Shown: in pieces, positions 9,537-21,382 of the stretch | Numbering within the stretch: the stretch's first letter is position 1 | Layout of the letters: the number at the start of each line of letters is the position of its first letter | DNA from: Alisma plantago-aquatica | Lineage: Eukaryota; Streptophyta; Magnoliopsida; Alismatales; Alismataceae | Assembly (NCBI GenBank): GCA_963693085.1 | Contig: OY856409.1 | Span: forward strand, 238,506,558-238,570,557 | Length of the DNA stretch: 64,000 bases | Direction of reading: 5' to 3' | Made by a program: the position numbers and the translations under genes | The notes under the pieces: generated by a model | The model's database searches: none | Told to the model about the DNA's origin: nothing | Seen by the model: only the letters and a program-made list of their open reading frames with translations

Positions 9537-9904
9537 AGGCTAAACCTAAAGACTTACTGTCTTTAGGATTTTTAGTTGGTGCACGCAATTCCACGTAAGT
9601 GGAAGCTCCATCAGATTCCTCCATACATGTTTGGGTTTCACTCCTTCTTGCTCCATGAGGGCTGCAAACGATGTATTCATTTTCTGTATGTAGAGATATG
9701 CACTGTTCAAAGATCTTTTTATGAACACCCCATATGCTCCTACAAATAAATAAGGTGAGTGAGCTACAAAAACAAACATGGAAGATACAACAAATTATGA
9801 TGATTATGATGAATTATTATTTATGGATATAATGGTAGATATGAAGGTTGTGATCTAGTCTCATTTACTTATGAACAACTCTTACTCTAATAGGAATACC
9901 TATG
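9537..9904 (-). other. Internal 5' leader of element G (minus strand, truncated)
   Basis: This stretch lies between the end of the element 1 LTR and the primer-binding site of element G. A 77-codon minus-strand frame (9546-9779) shows no family I recognise. A perfect stem CCTAAAGAC/GTCTTTAGG lies at about 9545-9567. Probably untranslated leader left after truncation. Confidence 0.4.
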
Positions 9905-9926
9905 CTCCCCGGCAATGGCATCAAAA
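9905..9926 (-). other. Primer-binding site of element G
   Basis: On the minus strand it reads TTTTGATGCCATTGCCGGGG, a slightly mutated form of the Athila/Tat PBS TTTTTGGCGCCGTTGCCGGG, adjoining LTR G. Confidence 0.75.
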
Positions 9927-9929
9927 ACT

Positions 9930-11676
9930 TGTTGGTTGTTTACACTAATGAGTTTCAATCATTAAGAATGATCTTTTACTCAACTAGTTATTTCCCGCAA
10001 GTATACAAGAGTAGTTGTAGTTGAGGTCAAACACAAGGAGTGTTGGTTAGTTAGGCACAAGAGTTATGATTTTCAATAATCTAGATCATTGTACACAAGA
10101 TGATTGGATTGGAACAACTAAATTATAAATTTAAAATAAATTAGTAAATTATCACTTAAGAAAGGTTAAGATTCATATATGGAAGTGTCTTGGACCAAGG
10201 ATTTCACCAACATATCATAGCATAAAATACGAGCATGAAATTTAAACATACTAAGCACTTGTTTTAAAGGAGAGTCGTATGTTGCACTTCACCTCTCGAT
10301 GCAAGTACAACGATCCTAACTCAATTCAACATTCCCATGTATGAATTTCATTTTGGTTCACAAACCTACTCCTCAACTCCATAATTTCCACTCTCGTGGT
10401 AAAGAAGGAGTTTCTAAGAGAGTACCTCCTTATTCTCCTACTTATCTTCTCAAGCAAGAAAGCATAAAACATGCACATAAAGTGGCCAGTCATACATGCA
10501 AGAAGCAAGAAATTAGTTCTCACAAGGTGGAAAAACAAGCAACTTAGCATTTAGTACGAAATTTTCATGTTCCTTACATGCTATGACATGGGAGATACTC
10601 TCCCATGCTCAAGAAAAGGGAATTACTCATCCATAATCATGCTTTGCAGATTTTCTACAAAAAAATTAGGTTTTAACATGATCTAGAGGAGGAAAAACAA
10701 AGAGATCCGAAAATGTAACCACAAGAAGGAGGAATTCTGGCTTGGGGATGAAATTATCCTCCTTTAGCTGCTCCAAAACGAACTAGATCCTCTCGCGAGA
10801 AGCTACACGAAGTTGGGGAAGCTTGGTTGCACCTTCAGAAAAGACAATGGATAAGAAGAAAAGAAGAAATGGGCTCCTTTGGCAAGAAACCACCCTTGTT
10901 CACCTCAAAATCGCCTTCCTCTTCTCTCCTCTGGCTCTGGGATGAGGGAACTTCTACCAAATGATCATAGATAACTTCCCATTAAGTTTCCTCTTAGTTT
11001 TAAACAAAAACTTATAATTTTCAAAATGCTAAAACCGCCAGAGACACGGCGTGCGTCCAAAGTGCACGCCGTGCAAAACCTTCGTCAGTTGCTCCAATCT
11101 TCACAGTGCACGGCGTGTGTTGAACAAATGCACGCCGTGAAACTTTTCAGAAACTTTTAGTTTGCTCAACGCTCCCAGGTGCACGGTGTGCGCTGAAGAA
11201 ATGCACGTCGTACAACTTTCCAAAAAAATTCAGTCATCTCGACACTCCCAGGTACACGGCGTGCGCTGAAGAAATGTACGTCGTGCAACTTTCCAAAAAG
11301 TTTCAGTTTGCTCGACGCTCCCAGGTGCACGGCGTGTCTTTTTAAGACACGGCGTGCACCTGGCTATTTTGGGCTGTTGTGTATTCTGCTCATAACTTTC
11401 AGCGTGTAGGTCCGATTCACATGCCGTAAAAAGTGTTATTTGCATAGTTTTGAACCCCAAAACATGTAGTTACTTGAGGAGTGATCCAATAAGTTATAAT
11501 ATGATATATTCCTCATCATTTCATTGCAAAATGTAGTACCTATAATCCAAACCATGAGACAAGTAAGAATAGCTAAAAATATAGAATCTAGCATGAATGA
11601 GAGTGATAATTGAGTCAAAACAACATGGATATGCAACCAAACATGATCTAAAAGATGATATGATTTGTGCACATCA
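9930..11676 (-). mobile_element. 5' LTR of element G (Athila/Tat-type)
   Basis: The left end is set by the PBS: minus strand ...CAACCAACA then the PBS. The right end is placed at the TG of TGATGTGCACAAATC, inferred and not confirmed by a second copy. It contains the CACGGCGTG palindrome cluster at 11035-11365. No coding potential. Confidence 0.6.
11035..11365 (-). repeat. CACGGCGTG / CACGCCGTG inverted-repeat cluster in LTR G
   Basis: About five spaced units (period about 60-65 bp) pair GCACGGCGTG with CACGCCGTGC across a 14-17 nt spacer such as CGCTGAAGAAATG. The last (11322-11358) is a long hairpin: GGTGCACGGCGTGTCTT, TTT, AAGACACGGCGTGCACC, with one mismatch. Confidence 0.85.
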
Positions 11677-12189
11677 GATGGCATTGACCATCATAAAAAA
11701 ACTTTATGATGGATGTCAGCTCCACCGAAACTAGTGTCGCATTAGAAGCCACTATGCATGCACATATATAAGGGAAGAGGGTTAGAAGAGAAGATATCAT
11801 GTGTTGTTCTACAAATTGGGCTTGTCAAAATACATTGACGGAAAAACTACCTCTTGGGATTGTCATTACAATGTCTCATCTAGAGGCTTACGATGGAGAT
11901 GGTCTCCTCCTTCAAATCATGGTGGCCATATCACCAAGGTAGATACATTTTGTTATGTGAAGAAGTCAAGAGTAGAGCAGCAAAGCACATTAGGAGGTTG
12001 TTTTGCAAATGTAACTACTCTACATATTATAGGTCTAGAGGGTTAGGTAATTGGTTAATTCCACTACCCATACAAATATTTTCCATCACTTGACCATTAA
12101 TCCCAATAGACATGTGTTTATGTCATTATGTGGTTTGGTTCGGGATGATTTGATATGGGTGATGGTTGGCAGTTAATTTTGCCATCCTT
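11677..12189. other. Unassigned stretch
   Basis: Sequence between LTR G and the first recognisable RT fragment of element F. Short frames occur but none match a family I know. It may be decayed upstream pol of F. Confidence 0.3.
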
Positions 12190-12345
12190 AGAACTATTAT
12201 TGTGAGAAATGATAAGAACGAGTTCATCCCCACACGCACTATCATGGCATGGAGGATGTTCATTGAATACATGAAGCTAAACAAGGCACAAGGAAGGATC
12301 ATTTCCCTATTCTCTTCCTTGATCAAGACCTAGAGGATTTGGCAC
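12190..12345 (+). pseudogene. Element F reverse transcriptase, 5' fragment
   Basis: The + strand encodes RNDKNEFIPTRTIMAWRMF and IEYMKLNKA, then a frame-shifted rest of the Athila/Tat RT block that normally reads NELIPTRTVTGWRVCIDYRK. It stops at the edge of LTR A. The next piece of the same RT (SHHEFFYYLYFYSFAFYH) resumes at about 21387, so element X split this domain. Confidence 0.75.
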
Positions 12346-13896
12346 TAACATGTGTTTACCGTGCATTATACGCAAGTGAACGTACCGAAGTAATACAGGC
12401 ATTTTGAGGCCCGAGTCAAACACAGGGAAACATACTCCAGAATACTACTACTAACGATGATCTGATCAGCTAGGCTGGTAAAATAGTTAAATTGGTTTGA
12501 TTGAATAGAAACAAATGCATAAATGAAATCATCTAAAGATTGAGTTACTCAAATTAAAGGGAAATCCTCAGGATAATGGTTTCACCACAGATAACATTGC
12601 AATAAACTTCACACACAAATATCTATTACCCCTATCCCTGGATAAAGAACTACCCACTCCAATAGTATAGTTCACTACCTATTCTAATGTCAATCCCATT
12701 TCCATAGTAATTGGTTGATTAGTTAGGTGTTTTACAATTAATCTTTGGGTTTTTCCTCTCATTTATTCTCCACTTTTCCCAAGGGGTGCAATAAACGGGT
12801 AAATCTATACTTTTCCAACCCTTAACCTCTCTCCCAAAATGATTGAGGGTCTAATAATCTATCTATGGTGATCAAGCATAAATAGAACAAGACAGAATTC
12901 ACAGATTTATATCCAAAAAATAGGGATAAATATTATATTAATGCATGAAAATCAATTATAATGCATATTCGGGCTACTCCCGAATCCTAAGGACTCAAGG
13001 GGTTTAGCCCTGCATAATTTTTGTTGATGAATACATGGTTGAGAAAGATAAAAATGTGGGAAACATTAGAAAAACTAAAGTAACCCCTAGAGAATGGCCG
13101 GTCTGGATGATTCCCTACGTCGTATGTGTGATCTGATGTCTTTCGGATGTAGATTCACCCTCTGGAGGTGCTCAGATTGTCCCAGATGAAGCCTTTGATG
13201 TAGTGCTCTTCTCTCCTCTCTCTCCGGTGTCATGCACCGGAAAATGGCTTCTCCCTTAGGTCTGGTCAAACTCCCCTCAAGTCATAGGAATCACTTAAGG
13301 TATGAAATAATGCCCGCTGTTGGATTAGAGTGCTATCTTTGGGCTGCCTGATCGGGCAGACAAGGTAGTATCGAATGTAAAGTCGGTAGTACCTAGTTTC
13401 TAGGGTAGTCGTGATTCATCACAATGTCAGTACTATTGACTTGTCTCGATAGCATCGAGTCTTTAAGTTTCTCAAACACGGCTCCCTAATGCCAACTCGA
13501 TAATATTGAGTATGATGCTCTCAGTAGTACTGAGTTTCCACGATTCATTTCTTGCACCTCACTTATATGGTTTCGGTACTACCGACTTTGGATGTCAGTA
13601 GTATCGACTCTGGGTGAGTTTCTGGTCCACTACTGACATGAAGTCAGTACTACCGACTTTTAATGTCGGTAGTTCCGAGTCTGTGAAACTCAATTGTACC
13701 TAAAATTACACAAGAACGTAGATAAGTACTCGGGAGGAATATTAAACCATTTCAAACAGTGAAAATCACATAATTTGATGCATTTAGATAGAATAGGCCA
13801 TTGATAGCATTTCATGCATAATTAATCAAATAAATTACAAATCAACACATAAAATCAAGGAAATTATGTCTGTGAAAATGACTAAAAAAAGTTGCA
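12346..13896 (-). mobile_element. LTR A of element X (3' LTR, minus strand)
   Basis: About 1.55 kb, homologous over its length to LTR C (same orientation) and LTR B (opposite). On the minus strand it starts TGCAACTTTTTTTAGTC and ends near AAACACATGTTA. It abuts the F RT fragment. Contains the TCGGTACTACCGA palindromes (13330-13690) and an AGTAG-loop hairpin (12968-12984). No PPT adjoins its right edge, so sequence there has been lost. Confidence 0.8.
13330..13690 (-). repeat. TCGGTA-C-TACCGA palindrome cluster, LTR A
   Basis: Repeated, partly decayed units of AGTCGGTACTACCGACT (8-bp arms, 1-nt centre) and relatives (GTCGGTAGT, CAGTACTACCGAC, TCGATAGCATCGAG). The same cluster recurs at 15000-15320 and 20840-21175. 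Confidence 0.8.
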
Positions 13897-14744
13897 TTTG
13901 TATGCATGAACAACCTTAGTGCATACCATCTTAGTTGCATATAAATTGCATATAGATTACATACATTTCGTTGCACTCATCTCATTTTTTCATGTGGATT
14001 GTAGTCTCCATTTATAAAGACTGAAGCAGGGGCATACCTCCACATCAAAAAAAAGAGTATGAATTGAAAGCCCAAGCATAACCCAATCATGCCAAAGATA
14101 AGAAAATTATGGGCCAGAAAAAAAATCTCAAAATTTCTTCAGGAGAAAGTATGTCCCTGAGTCTTCTTGAAGAGATGAATTCATTCACATGACGCATTTG
14201 TTTGTTTTTTACAGTCTCATTTTCTATTATGAGATAGCTTCCTACATGCATCATGTGTCAAAAAGAAAGAAGAAAGAGAAAAAGACAGTAGGCATTAGGT
14301 TTCATGCATAACATTCTTTTCACTCATGTAGGTCATCATTCTTTTTGCATAAATAAGTTGTATGTCCTTGTGATTCTTCAATTACCACCCATATCATACC
14401 ATTAATTTCTCTCATTGGTAGGCCACTCAAATAGTTTATCTCCTTATCCATTATTATAAGGAGATCTACTTCCAAGTAGTTGGTAGTTAGGAGAGAGAAT
14501 TTTAGATTAGGGAATCACATAGTGCACCAAGAGAATGCCTGAATAATTATGATATTAAGTGCTTTCTTGATAGTGTTCATTGATCAAAAGGTGGACATCT
14601 TCTATAGAATTTTTGGTCAATGTAGAGCAGTTATTAGTTCAGTGGTCATTGGAGGCCGGTTCAGGGATTGTTCAGTGGACATGATTAAGAAAAGAGTTCA
14701 TATGTTATATTCTTTTACTGACTTACATTAAACAAATCCAAGAG
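13897..14744 (+). other. 3' internal region of element Y, + strand, no gene
   Basis: AT-rich sequence before a + strand PPT and LTR B. No coding family is recognised; the 60-codon frame at 14549-14731 is unremarkable. A deletion junction between element X (LTR A) and element Y should lie here. Confidence 0.45.
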
Positions 14745-14750
14745 TAGTGT

Positions 14751-14790
14751 TGCTTGAGGATGAGCAATATTTAAGCTTAGGGGAGTTTGA
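14751..14790 (+). other. Polypurine tract before LTR B
   Basis: TTGAGGATGAGCAATATTT and AAGCTTAGGGGAGT precede TGTATGGG, the start of LTR B. Typical Athila/Tat PPT context; it shows that LTR B is a 3' LTR of a + strand element. Confidence 0.8.
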
Positions 14791-16337
14791 TGTATGGGTT
14801 TTTAGTCATTTTTACAGGCATATTTTCCTTGGTTTTATGTGTTGATTTGTCATTTATTTGATTAATTATGCATGAAATTCTATCAATGGCATGTTCTATC
14901 TAAATGCATCAAATTAGATGATTTTTACTATTTAAGATGGTTTAATATATATCCTAAGCATTTATCTACGTTCTTGTGCATTTTTAGGTACAATCGAACT
15001 TCACAGACTTAGTACTACCGGAACCAAAAGTCGGTGGTACCAACTTCACATCAGTACTAGACCAGAAAAGACTCACACAGACTCGATACTACCGACACTC
15101 AAAGTCAGTAGTACCAAAACCTCATCACTAAAGCACAAGGATGAATCATAGAAAGTCAGTACTACCAAGTTCACAAACTCGGTACTACCGAGATGGCATC
15201 AGTAAAGTAGTGCTTGTGCAACCTAAAGACTCAGTGCTATAAAGACAAGTCAATAGTACTGACATTATTATGAATCTTGACTATCCTACGAACTTGGTAC
15301 TACTGACTACCAAGTCGGTACTACTAAGTCTGTCCCATTTGACAAATCTAAAGATAGCAATTTAATCCAATGGCTGGTATTATTTTGTATCGTAAGTGAC
15401 TCCTATGACTTGAGGGGAGTTCGGCCAAACCAGAGGTAGTCATTTTCCATTACACAACACTAGAGAGAGAGGAGAGAATATAAAGCAAATAAAGGCTTCA
15501 CTCGGGATGATATGAGCACCTCTGGAAGGCGAATCTACAGCCCAAAGATAGCAGATTGCACGCACGATGTAGGGGATCATCCAAATCAACTATTCTCCAG
15601 GGGTTACTTAGTTTTTCACATTTTTCTCTTTCTCTACCATGTATTCGTCAATGAAAACCATGTGGGGCTAAACCCCTTGATTCCTTAGGATCCAGGAGTA
15701 GCCATGATATGCATGGTAACTAATTTCCATGCATTAATATCATCTTTGTCCCTATTTTCTGGATATAAATCTATGAAGTCATCTTGTTCTATTTATGCCT
15801 AATCAACATATATATATTATGAGACCTTTAATCATTTTGGGAGAGAGGTTAAGGGTTAGAAAGCATAGATTTACCTATTTATTGCACCCCTTAGGAATGG
15901 TGGAGAATAAACAGCAGAAGACACCCAGAGTTTATCATAAATCACCTAACTAATCAACCAATTGCTATGGAAATGGGATTTGCATTAGAATAGGTAGTGA
16001 ACTATGCTGCGGGAGTGGGTAGTTCTGACTAAAAACTCTTTATCCAGGGATAGGGGTAATAGATATTGGTGTATGGAATGAATTGTAATGTTATATATGG
16101 TGAAACCATAATTCTGAGGAATTCCCTAAAATATTAGTAATTTAAGTGTTAATCTTGTTTCGTTCTACTTTTATTTCTATTCAAACAAACCAACTCACTT
16201 TCACCAAACTAGCTGATTAGACCATAGTTCGTAGTAGTCTTCTGGAGAACATTTTCTTGTGTTTGACTCGGGCCTCAAAAGGGCCTATATTACTTCAATA
16301 CGTTCACTTGTGTATAACACACGATAAACATGTGTTA
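14791..16337 (+). mobile_element. LTR B (3' LTR of element Y, + strand)
   Basis: Same LTR family as A and C but inverted. It starts TGTATGGGTTTTTAGTC and ends near AAACATGTGTTA. Its right edge abuts the minus-strand RT of element X inside the block RRMPFDLSN, so Y lies within the X RT. Contains the palindrome cluster 15000-15320 and a hairpin GGGG-CTAAA-CCCC (15664-15676). Confidence 0.8.
15000..15320 (+). repeat. TCGGTA-C-TACCGA palindrome cluster, LTR B
   Basis: Units such as AGTCGGTGGTACCAAC, GACTCGATACTACCGAC and CTCGGTACTACCGAG lie at the place equivalent to the cluster in LTR A and LTR C. Confidence 0.8.
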
Positions 16338-17300
16338 GTTAGAAAGGTCAAATGGCATCCGTCTATATGCAAATGTGCCATAAGGGCAGGTGTAAGTAGA
16401 TTTCTCTTGATCCTTTGGCTCAATCAAAATCTGATTATAATCGGAATACCCATCGAGGAAGCAAAAATTTGAAGGATCGGCGATTCATTCTAAAATCTGA
16501 TTAATGAAAGGAAAAGAAAATTGATCTTTTAAAGTGACAGCATGTAAATGATGGTAGTCTATGCATAAATGCCACCCCATTACCAACCTAGTTGAGATCA
16601 ACTCATTAGCAGCATTAGTTTTGGCAGTGATCCCCCTTTCTTAGAAACCTACTTGAGTTGGGCTAACCCACATAGAGTCTGAAATTGCATAAATGGTACT
16701 TGCCGATAGGATCTTTCCCACTTCTTTCTTCACTACCTCAGTCATGATAGGATTGAGTCACCTCTGAGGTTGAACTATCACCTTGGCTCCTTCTTCTAGC
16801 CAGATTTTGTGCTGGCACAAACTTGGAGAGATTCCTTTGATGTCTACTATTGACCACCCAAAAGCGGCTCAGTGGTTCTTCAGTACAGTAAGTAACTGCT
16901 TCTCCTCTTCACCACTCAAAGATGATGATATAATCACTGGGAGCTTCTCTTCTATAGCCAGGAAGACATACTTTAAATGTGGCGGCAACAGCTTCAATTC
17001 TGACTCAGGTGGGCTTAGTAGAGACAGGACCAATGGCGGGGGAGGTAGTCCCAGATCTTCAAAATTTCTTACATAGTAGTAGGGTACCACCTTCATCATC
17101 AATACACACTCTTCTAGAGAGCATTTGTGTATATTGTCCTCCACTATATTCATCAAGCATGCTTCCAAAAGTAACTTTGGATATGTCGGCAGCATAGAAT
17201 CAGCAGTGGCCTCCTCTATGGTAGTCGGGTCATAGTCTTCCTCTTCATCCTCCGGGTAATGCATTGCTTTGGTTAGTGATATCACCTTAGTGTTTTCCAT
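16338..17300 (-). pseudogene. Element X reverse transcriptase (N-terminal part)
   Basis: The minus strand encodes PPHLKYVFLAIEEKLPVIIS and EEEKQLLTVLKNH, then IVDIKGISPSLCQHKIWLEE, NPIMTEVVKKEVGKILSAST, SDSMWVSPTQV, DYHHLHAVTLKDQF, DQEKSTYTCPYGTFAYRRMP and FDLSN, where LTR B begins. This is the Athila/Tat RT up to just before the (Y/F)MDD box, which is missing. Several stops and frame changes are present. It follows the protease region to its right on the same strand. Confidence 0.85.
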
Positions 17301-17496
17301 GATATCAACTACTAAAAGTGCCCCTTTCTACTTTATTCATCACATGAGCCATGTCTAGGAATGGCTTCCCCAAAAATACAGAAATCTTTTCCTCCACTTG
17401 CTGAAGCATGTTGCATTGTGTTGTATCCCCAATAGATTTTGAGTGTTGAGGCATCTTGATTTCAAACATATCGTCCTAGATATCCATTGTTAGACA

Positions 17497-17817
17497 TCAT
17501 TGGCCCATCTCCAAAATCATGTTTGTCATGGATTGGAATGTCCTCCCTAGCAAAATCTCATTACCATGATCATCATGCATTTCCATGACCACAAAATCAC
17601 TAGGGAAGACAAATTTGTCTACTTTCACTAGAACATCTTCACAGATACCATATGGCTTGACCACATAATTGTCTGCCAATTGAATAGTCATACTTCTGTT
17701 CCTAGATTCCTTAAGACTGAGCTTCTTGAAAGTTAACAGAGGCATAAGGTTGATGCTTGCCCTTGAATCACATAGAGCTTTGTCGAACTTGATCTTCCGT
17801 AAGTAATGTTGAAACAA
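17497..17817 (-). pseudogene. Element X aspartic protease
   Basis: A 106-codon minus-strand frame reads FDKALCDSRASINLMPLLTF, then TIQLADNYVVKPYGICEDVL and FPSDFVVMEMHDDHGNEILL, then GRTF. This is the retropepsin of Athila/Tat elements (usual active site CDLGASINLMP). The active-site triplet is Asp-Ser-Arg instead of Asp-(Thr/Ser/Leu)-Gly, so it is likely inactive. It overlaps the gag frame at 17733-17817 after a frameshift. Confidence 0.85.
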
Positions 17818-19335
17818 CTTGTATCCTGTCTTTTTAGATGTAGTGTTCCCAAAATGATAGCACTCACCTGCTCCTTTAATACCACCACATCAACCTCAGG
17901 TATCCTTCTCTTCTTAGTGAGTATGTACTTCAAGAACTTACCATACGATGGTATTTTCTCAATTGCATCGATGAGTGGAATATTGACAAATAATTTCCTA
18001 AAACCATTTAGGAAATTCTTGAACTGTCGATCTACTTTGGTTTCCTTCAATCTATTTGGAAAGGGCATTGGGATCATGGGTGTCCTATGGTGAGACGGTA
18101 TATAAGCTTTAGTTCTTGTACCCTCCATCTCATTAGCCTGCTCCTTAGTTTTCTTCTCCTTTTCTAACATGTCTAGTTCATATGCATCCATTGCCACAGT
18201 CTGAGTTGTTGTTCCTATAACATCACTTGCGTCTGAACTTGATGGTGCATCTTCCAGTAGCTTCCTACTACTGCAGAGTAGGATTTCCTTGACATGTTGA
18301 TTTCCAGAAGGCACATTTGTGTTTGTTGGGAATCCTTGCCGATTTGGCTGCTTCAATGTGCCCACATCGCTTCTACTTGTGAGATCTGAGTTTCCATACT
18401 GCAGATTCATACCCCTTGATTCTAGAGTTCTCATTCTGATCAATAAGCACTTCATTCTGGCTGACCAGCTTTCCAAACATTTCTTCAATATGGTCAATCT
18501 TCTTTTGTTCTTGTTGATACTGTGCTTGGCCACCAAACTGTTGTGGCTTGGGTTGTTGCGCCTGAGATGGGTCTTGTTGGAAATTGTTAGGATCTTTCCA
18601 AGAAAACTTAGGATCCTTCCTCCACGAGTAGCCATTTCTCCTATACTGCTATTGTTGGTGCACAAACTTGCATTCCTCTTCTTCTTCTTCTGAAGGTGGT
18701 CCGTCGTTAGCACACAACTTTTTGGCAATCAGGTCTAGCTTCTCATTTAACACAGAGATGACCTTAGAATCCCCGACACTTTTGATGGTTGTCGAAAGCT
18801 CTCTCTCATTGCCCCATGACTGGTTCTTGGACATGTTCTTTAATATCTCATGACAATAGGTGGGTTTGTTTTTGAGGAAGAAACATGCTCCTGCATTGTC
18901 AAGTGTGATTCTCTCTCCCTTGTGCAGGCCATATTAGAAGATATTTGACTGTCCCAACAAATCAATACTGTGATGAGGGACCTTCTACAACATATTTTGG
19001 AATCCCTCCCGTGCTTCAGAATATGATTCGTCGGCCTGTTTTTTGAAATTATGGATCCTCTTTACTAGGTCATTCATCTTCTGTGGAGGAAAGTAATGCT
19101 CGAAGAAAGAGTCGATCATCTGATCCCATGTCTTGATACACTAACCATCGAGATTGTATAACCATGACTTTGTGCTATTTTTCAGAGATGATGGGAACAA
19201 TTTTAGATATATGATAGTCGTCGGTACTCTATCTATCTTAACCATATCACAGTTCTCAACGAAGTTACTGATGTGCATCATCGGATCTTCAAAACTAGGG
19301 CCATGAAAAGCTTGGGATTTGACTAAAGAGATCAA
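17733..19335 (-). pseudogene. Element X gag
   Basis: The minus strand starts at about 19335 with MISLVKSQAFHGPSFEDPMM, HISNFVENCDM and KLFPSSLKNSTKSWLYNL, the retrotransposon capsid (gag) domain. It continues with DQMIDSFFEHYFPPQKMNDL and QADESYSEAREGFQNML, an in-frame stop, then a Gln-rich linker and finally FLNGFRKLFVNIPLIDAIEK and SYGKFLKYILTKKRR, the gag-protease junction of Athila/Tat elements. Several stops and shifts. A CCHC knuckle is not seen. Confidence 0.8.
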
Positions 19336-19788
19336 TCTTATAGCTACTCACATTAATGGCTTGTATTTTTATTGGTCATTTTTTAGCTATCAAGGAAGAT
19401 GCTTTGAACCTCTCTCATATCCTCTTCTCTTCTGCTTCATCGCCCATTTCGATTGATTCAGGTTCCTCTGGTGTTTCAGGGTCTTCAGGAAGAGGTGTTG
19501 GTAGTGGAGTTTGATTGAATCTATCTATAGATCTTCTGAATTACCTTTCTCTTTAAAGGAGTTTTGCTCGATCGAAATCCAGTGAAGATGTCTCTCGATA
19601 CTCGTGGACTCAGGTATGCACCATGCACTAGTACCTTAAAGCAACAAAAATAATTGTCAGAACATGATATTAGAGATAGAAACATTAATGATATTATAAT
19701 TCAACTTTTAGTGAAATAAAACTAAAAATTAAAAAGGGTTTGCCTAGAGTGGCCAACCACAGCACTCTTAGTGTTGGATCTTGTCATT

Positions 19789-19812
19789 TCCCTAGAAATA
19801 GTGCCAAAAAAT
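19789..19812 (-). other. Primer-binding site of element X (decayed)
   Basis: On the minus strand, just inside LTR C, it reads TTTTTTGGCACTATTTCTAG, a mutated form of the Athila/Tat PBS TTTTTGGCGCCGTTGCCGGG. Confidence 0.7.
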
Positions 19813-21382
19813 TGACATGTGTTTATTGTGTGTTATACGCAAGTGAACGTATCGAAGTAATACAGGCCTTTTGAGGCCCGAGTCGAACACAAGGAAACGT
19901 ACTCCAGAATACTACTACCAACTATGAGTTGATCAGCTAGGTCGGTAAAATAGTTGAATTGGTTTGATCGAATAGAAATAAATGTAGAAATAAAATAATC
20001 TAAAGATTGAGTTACTCAAATTAAAGAGAATTCCTTAGGATAATGGTTTCACTACAGATAACATTGCAATTAACTCCACACACTAATATATATTACCCCT
20101 ATCCCTAGATAAAGAGCTTGTAGAAATAACTACCCACTCCCGTAGTGTAGTTCACTATTTATTCTAATGTCAATCCCATTTCCATAGTAATTGGTTGATT
20201 AGTTAGGTGCTTTACGATTAATCTTTGGGTTTCTCCTCTCGTTTATTCTCCATTGTTCCCAAGGGGTGCAATAAACGGGTAAATCTATGCTTTTCCAACC
20301 TTAGCCTCTCTCTCAAAATGATTGAGGGTCTAATAATCTATCTATGGTGATTAAGCATAAATAGAACATGACAATTTCATATGTTTATATCCAAAAAATA
20401 GGGATAAATATGATATTAATGCATGAAAATCAATTACAATGCATATTTGGGCTACCCCTGGATCCTAAGGAGTCAAGGGGTTTAGCCCCGCATAGTTTTC
20501 ATTGACAAATACATGGTAGAGATAGAGAAAAATGTGGGCAACATTAGTAAAACTAAAGAAACCCCTAGAGAATGGTTGGTCCGGATGATCCCCTATGTCG
20601 TATGTGTGATCTGCTATCTTTTGGCTGTAAATTCACCCTTCGGAGGTGCTCAGATCATCCCAGATGAAGCCTTCAGTGTAGTGCTCTTCTCTCCTCTCTT
20701 TCTCTCCCCGGTGTCGTGCAATGAAATATAGATGCTCCCTTAGGTCTGGACAAACTCCCCTCAAGTCACTGGAATCACTTAAGGTATGAAATAATGCCAG
20801 TCATTGGATTAGAGTGCTATCTTTAGATTTCCCAATCAGGCAGACTCGGTAGTATCAAATGTAAAGTCTATAGTATCGAGTTTCAAGGGTAGCCATGATT
20901 CATCACGATGTCAGTACTATCAACTTGTCTCGATAGCACTGAGTCTTTAGGTCCCTTGAACATTGCCTCCCTGATAACAACTTGATAGTATCGAGTCTGG
21001 TGCACTCGGTAATATTGAGTTTCCATGATTCATTTCTTGCTCCTTACTGATGTGGTTTCGGTACTACTGACTTTGAGTGTCAGTAGTATCGAGTTTGGGT
21101 GAGTTTTTGGTCCACTACTAATGTGAAGTCGGTACTACCGATCTTTAATGTCAATAGTACAAAGTCTGTGAAGCTCAGTTGTACCTGAAATTGCACAAGA
21201 ACATAGATAAGTACTCGGGAGGAATATTAAACCATTTCAAATAGTGAAAATCACATTATTTGATGCATTTAAATACAACATGCCATTGATAGCATTTCAT
21301 GCATAATTAATCAAATAAATGACAAGTCAACACATAAAAATCAAGAAAAATATGCCTGTGAAAATGAATAAAAACACATGCA
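19813..21382 (-). mobile_element. LTR C of element X (5' LTR, minus strand)
   Basis: About 1.57 kb, direct-orientation partner of LTR A. The left end is fixed by the adjoining PBS (minus strand ...CACATGTCA then PBS); the right end is TGCATGTGTTTTTATTC on the minus strand. The F reverse transcriptase resumes directly to its right. Confidence 0.83.
20840..21175 (-). repeat. TCGGTA-C-TACCGA palindrome cluster, LTR C
   Basis: Same cluster as in LTRs A and B, with units such as GTCGGTACTACCGAT and TCGGTACTACTGAC. Confidence 0.8.

Noticed and set aside
17806..18853. Plus-strand frames opposite gag
   Set aside because: They are shadows; the minus strand carries recognisable gag and protease blocks.
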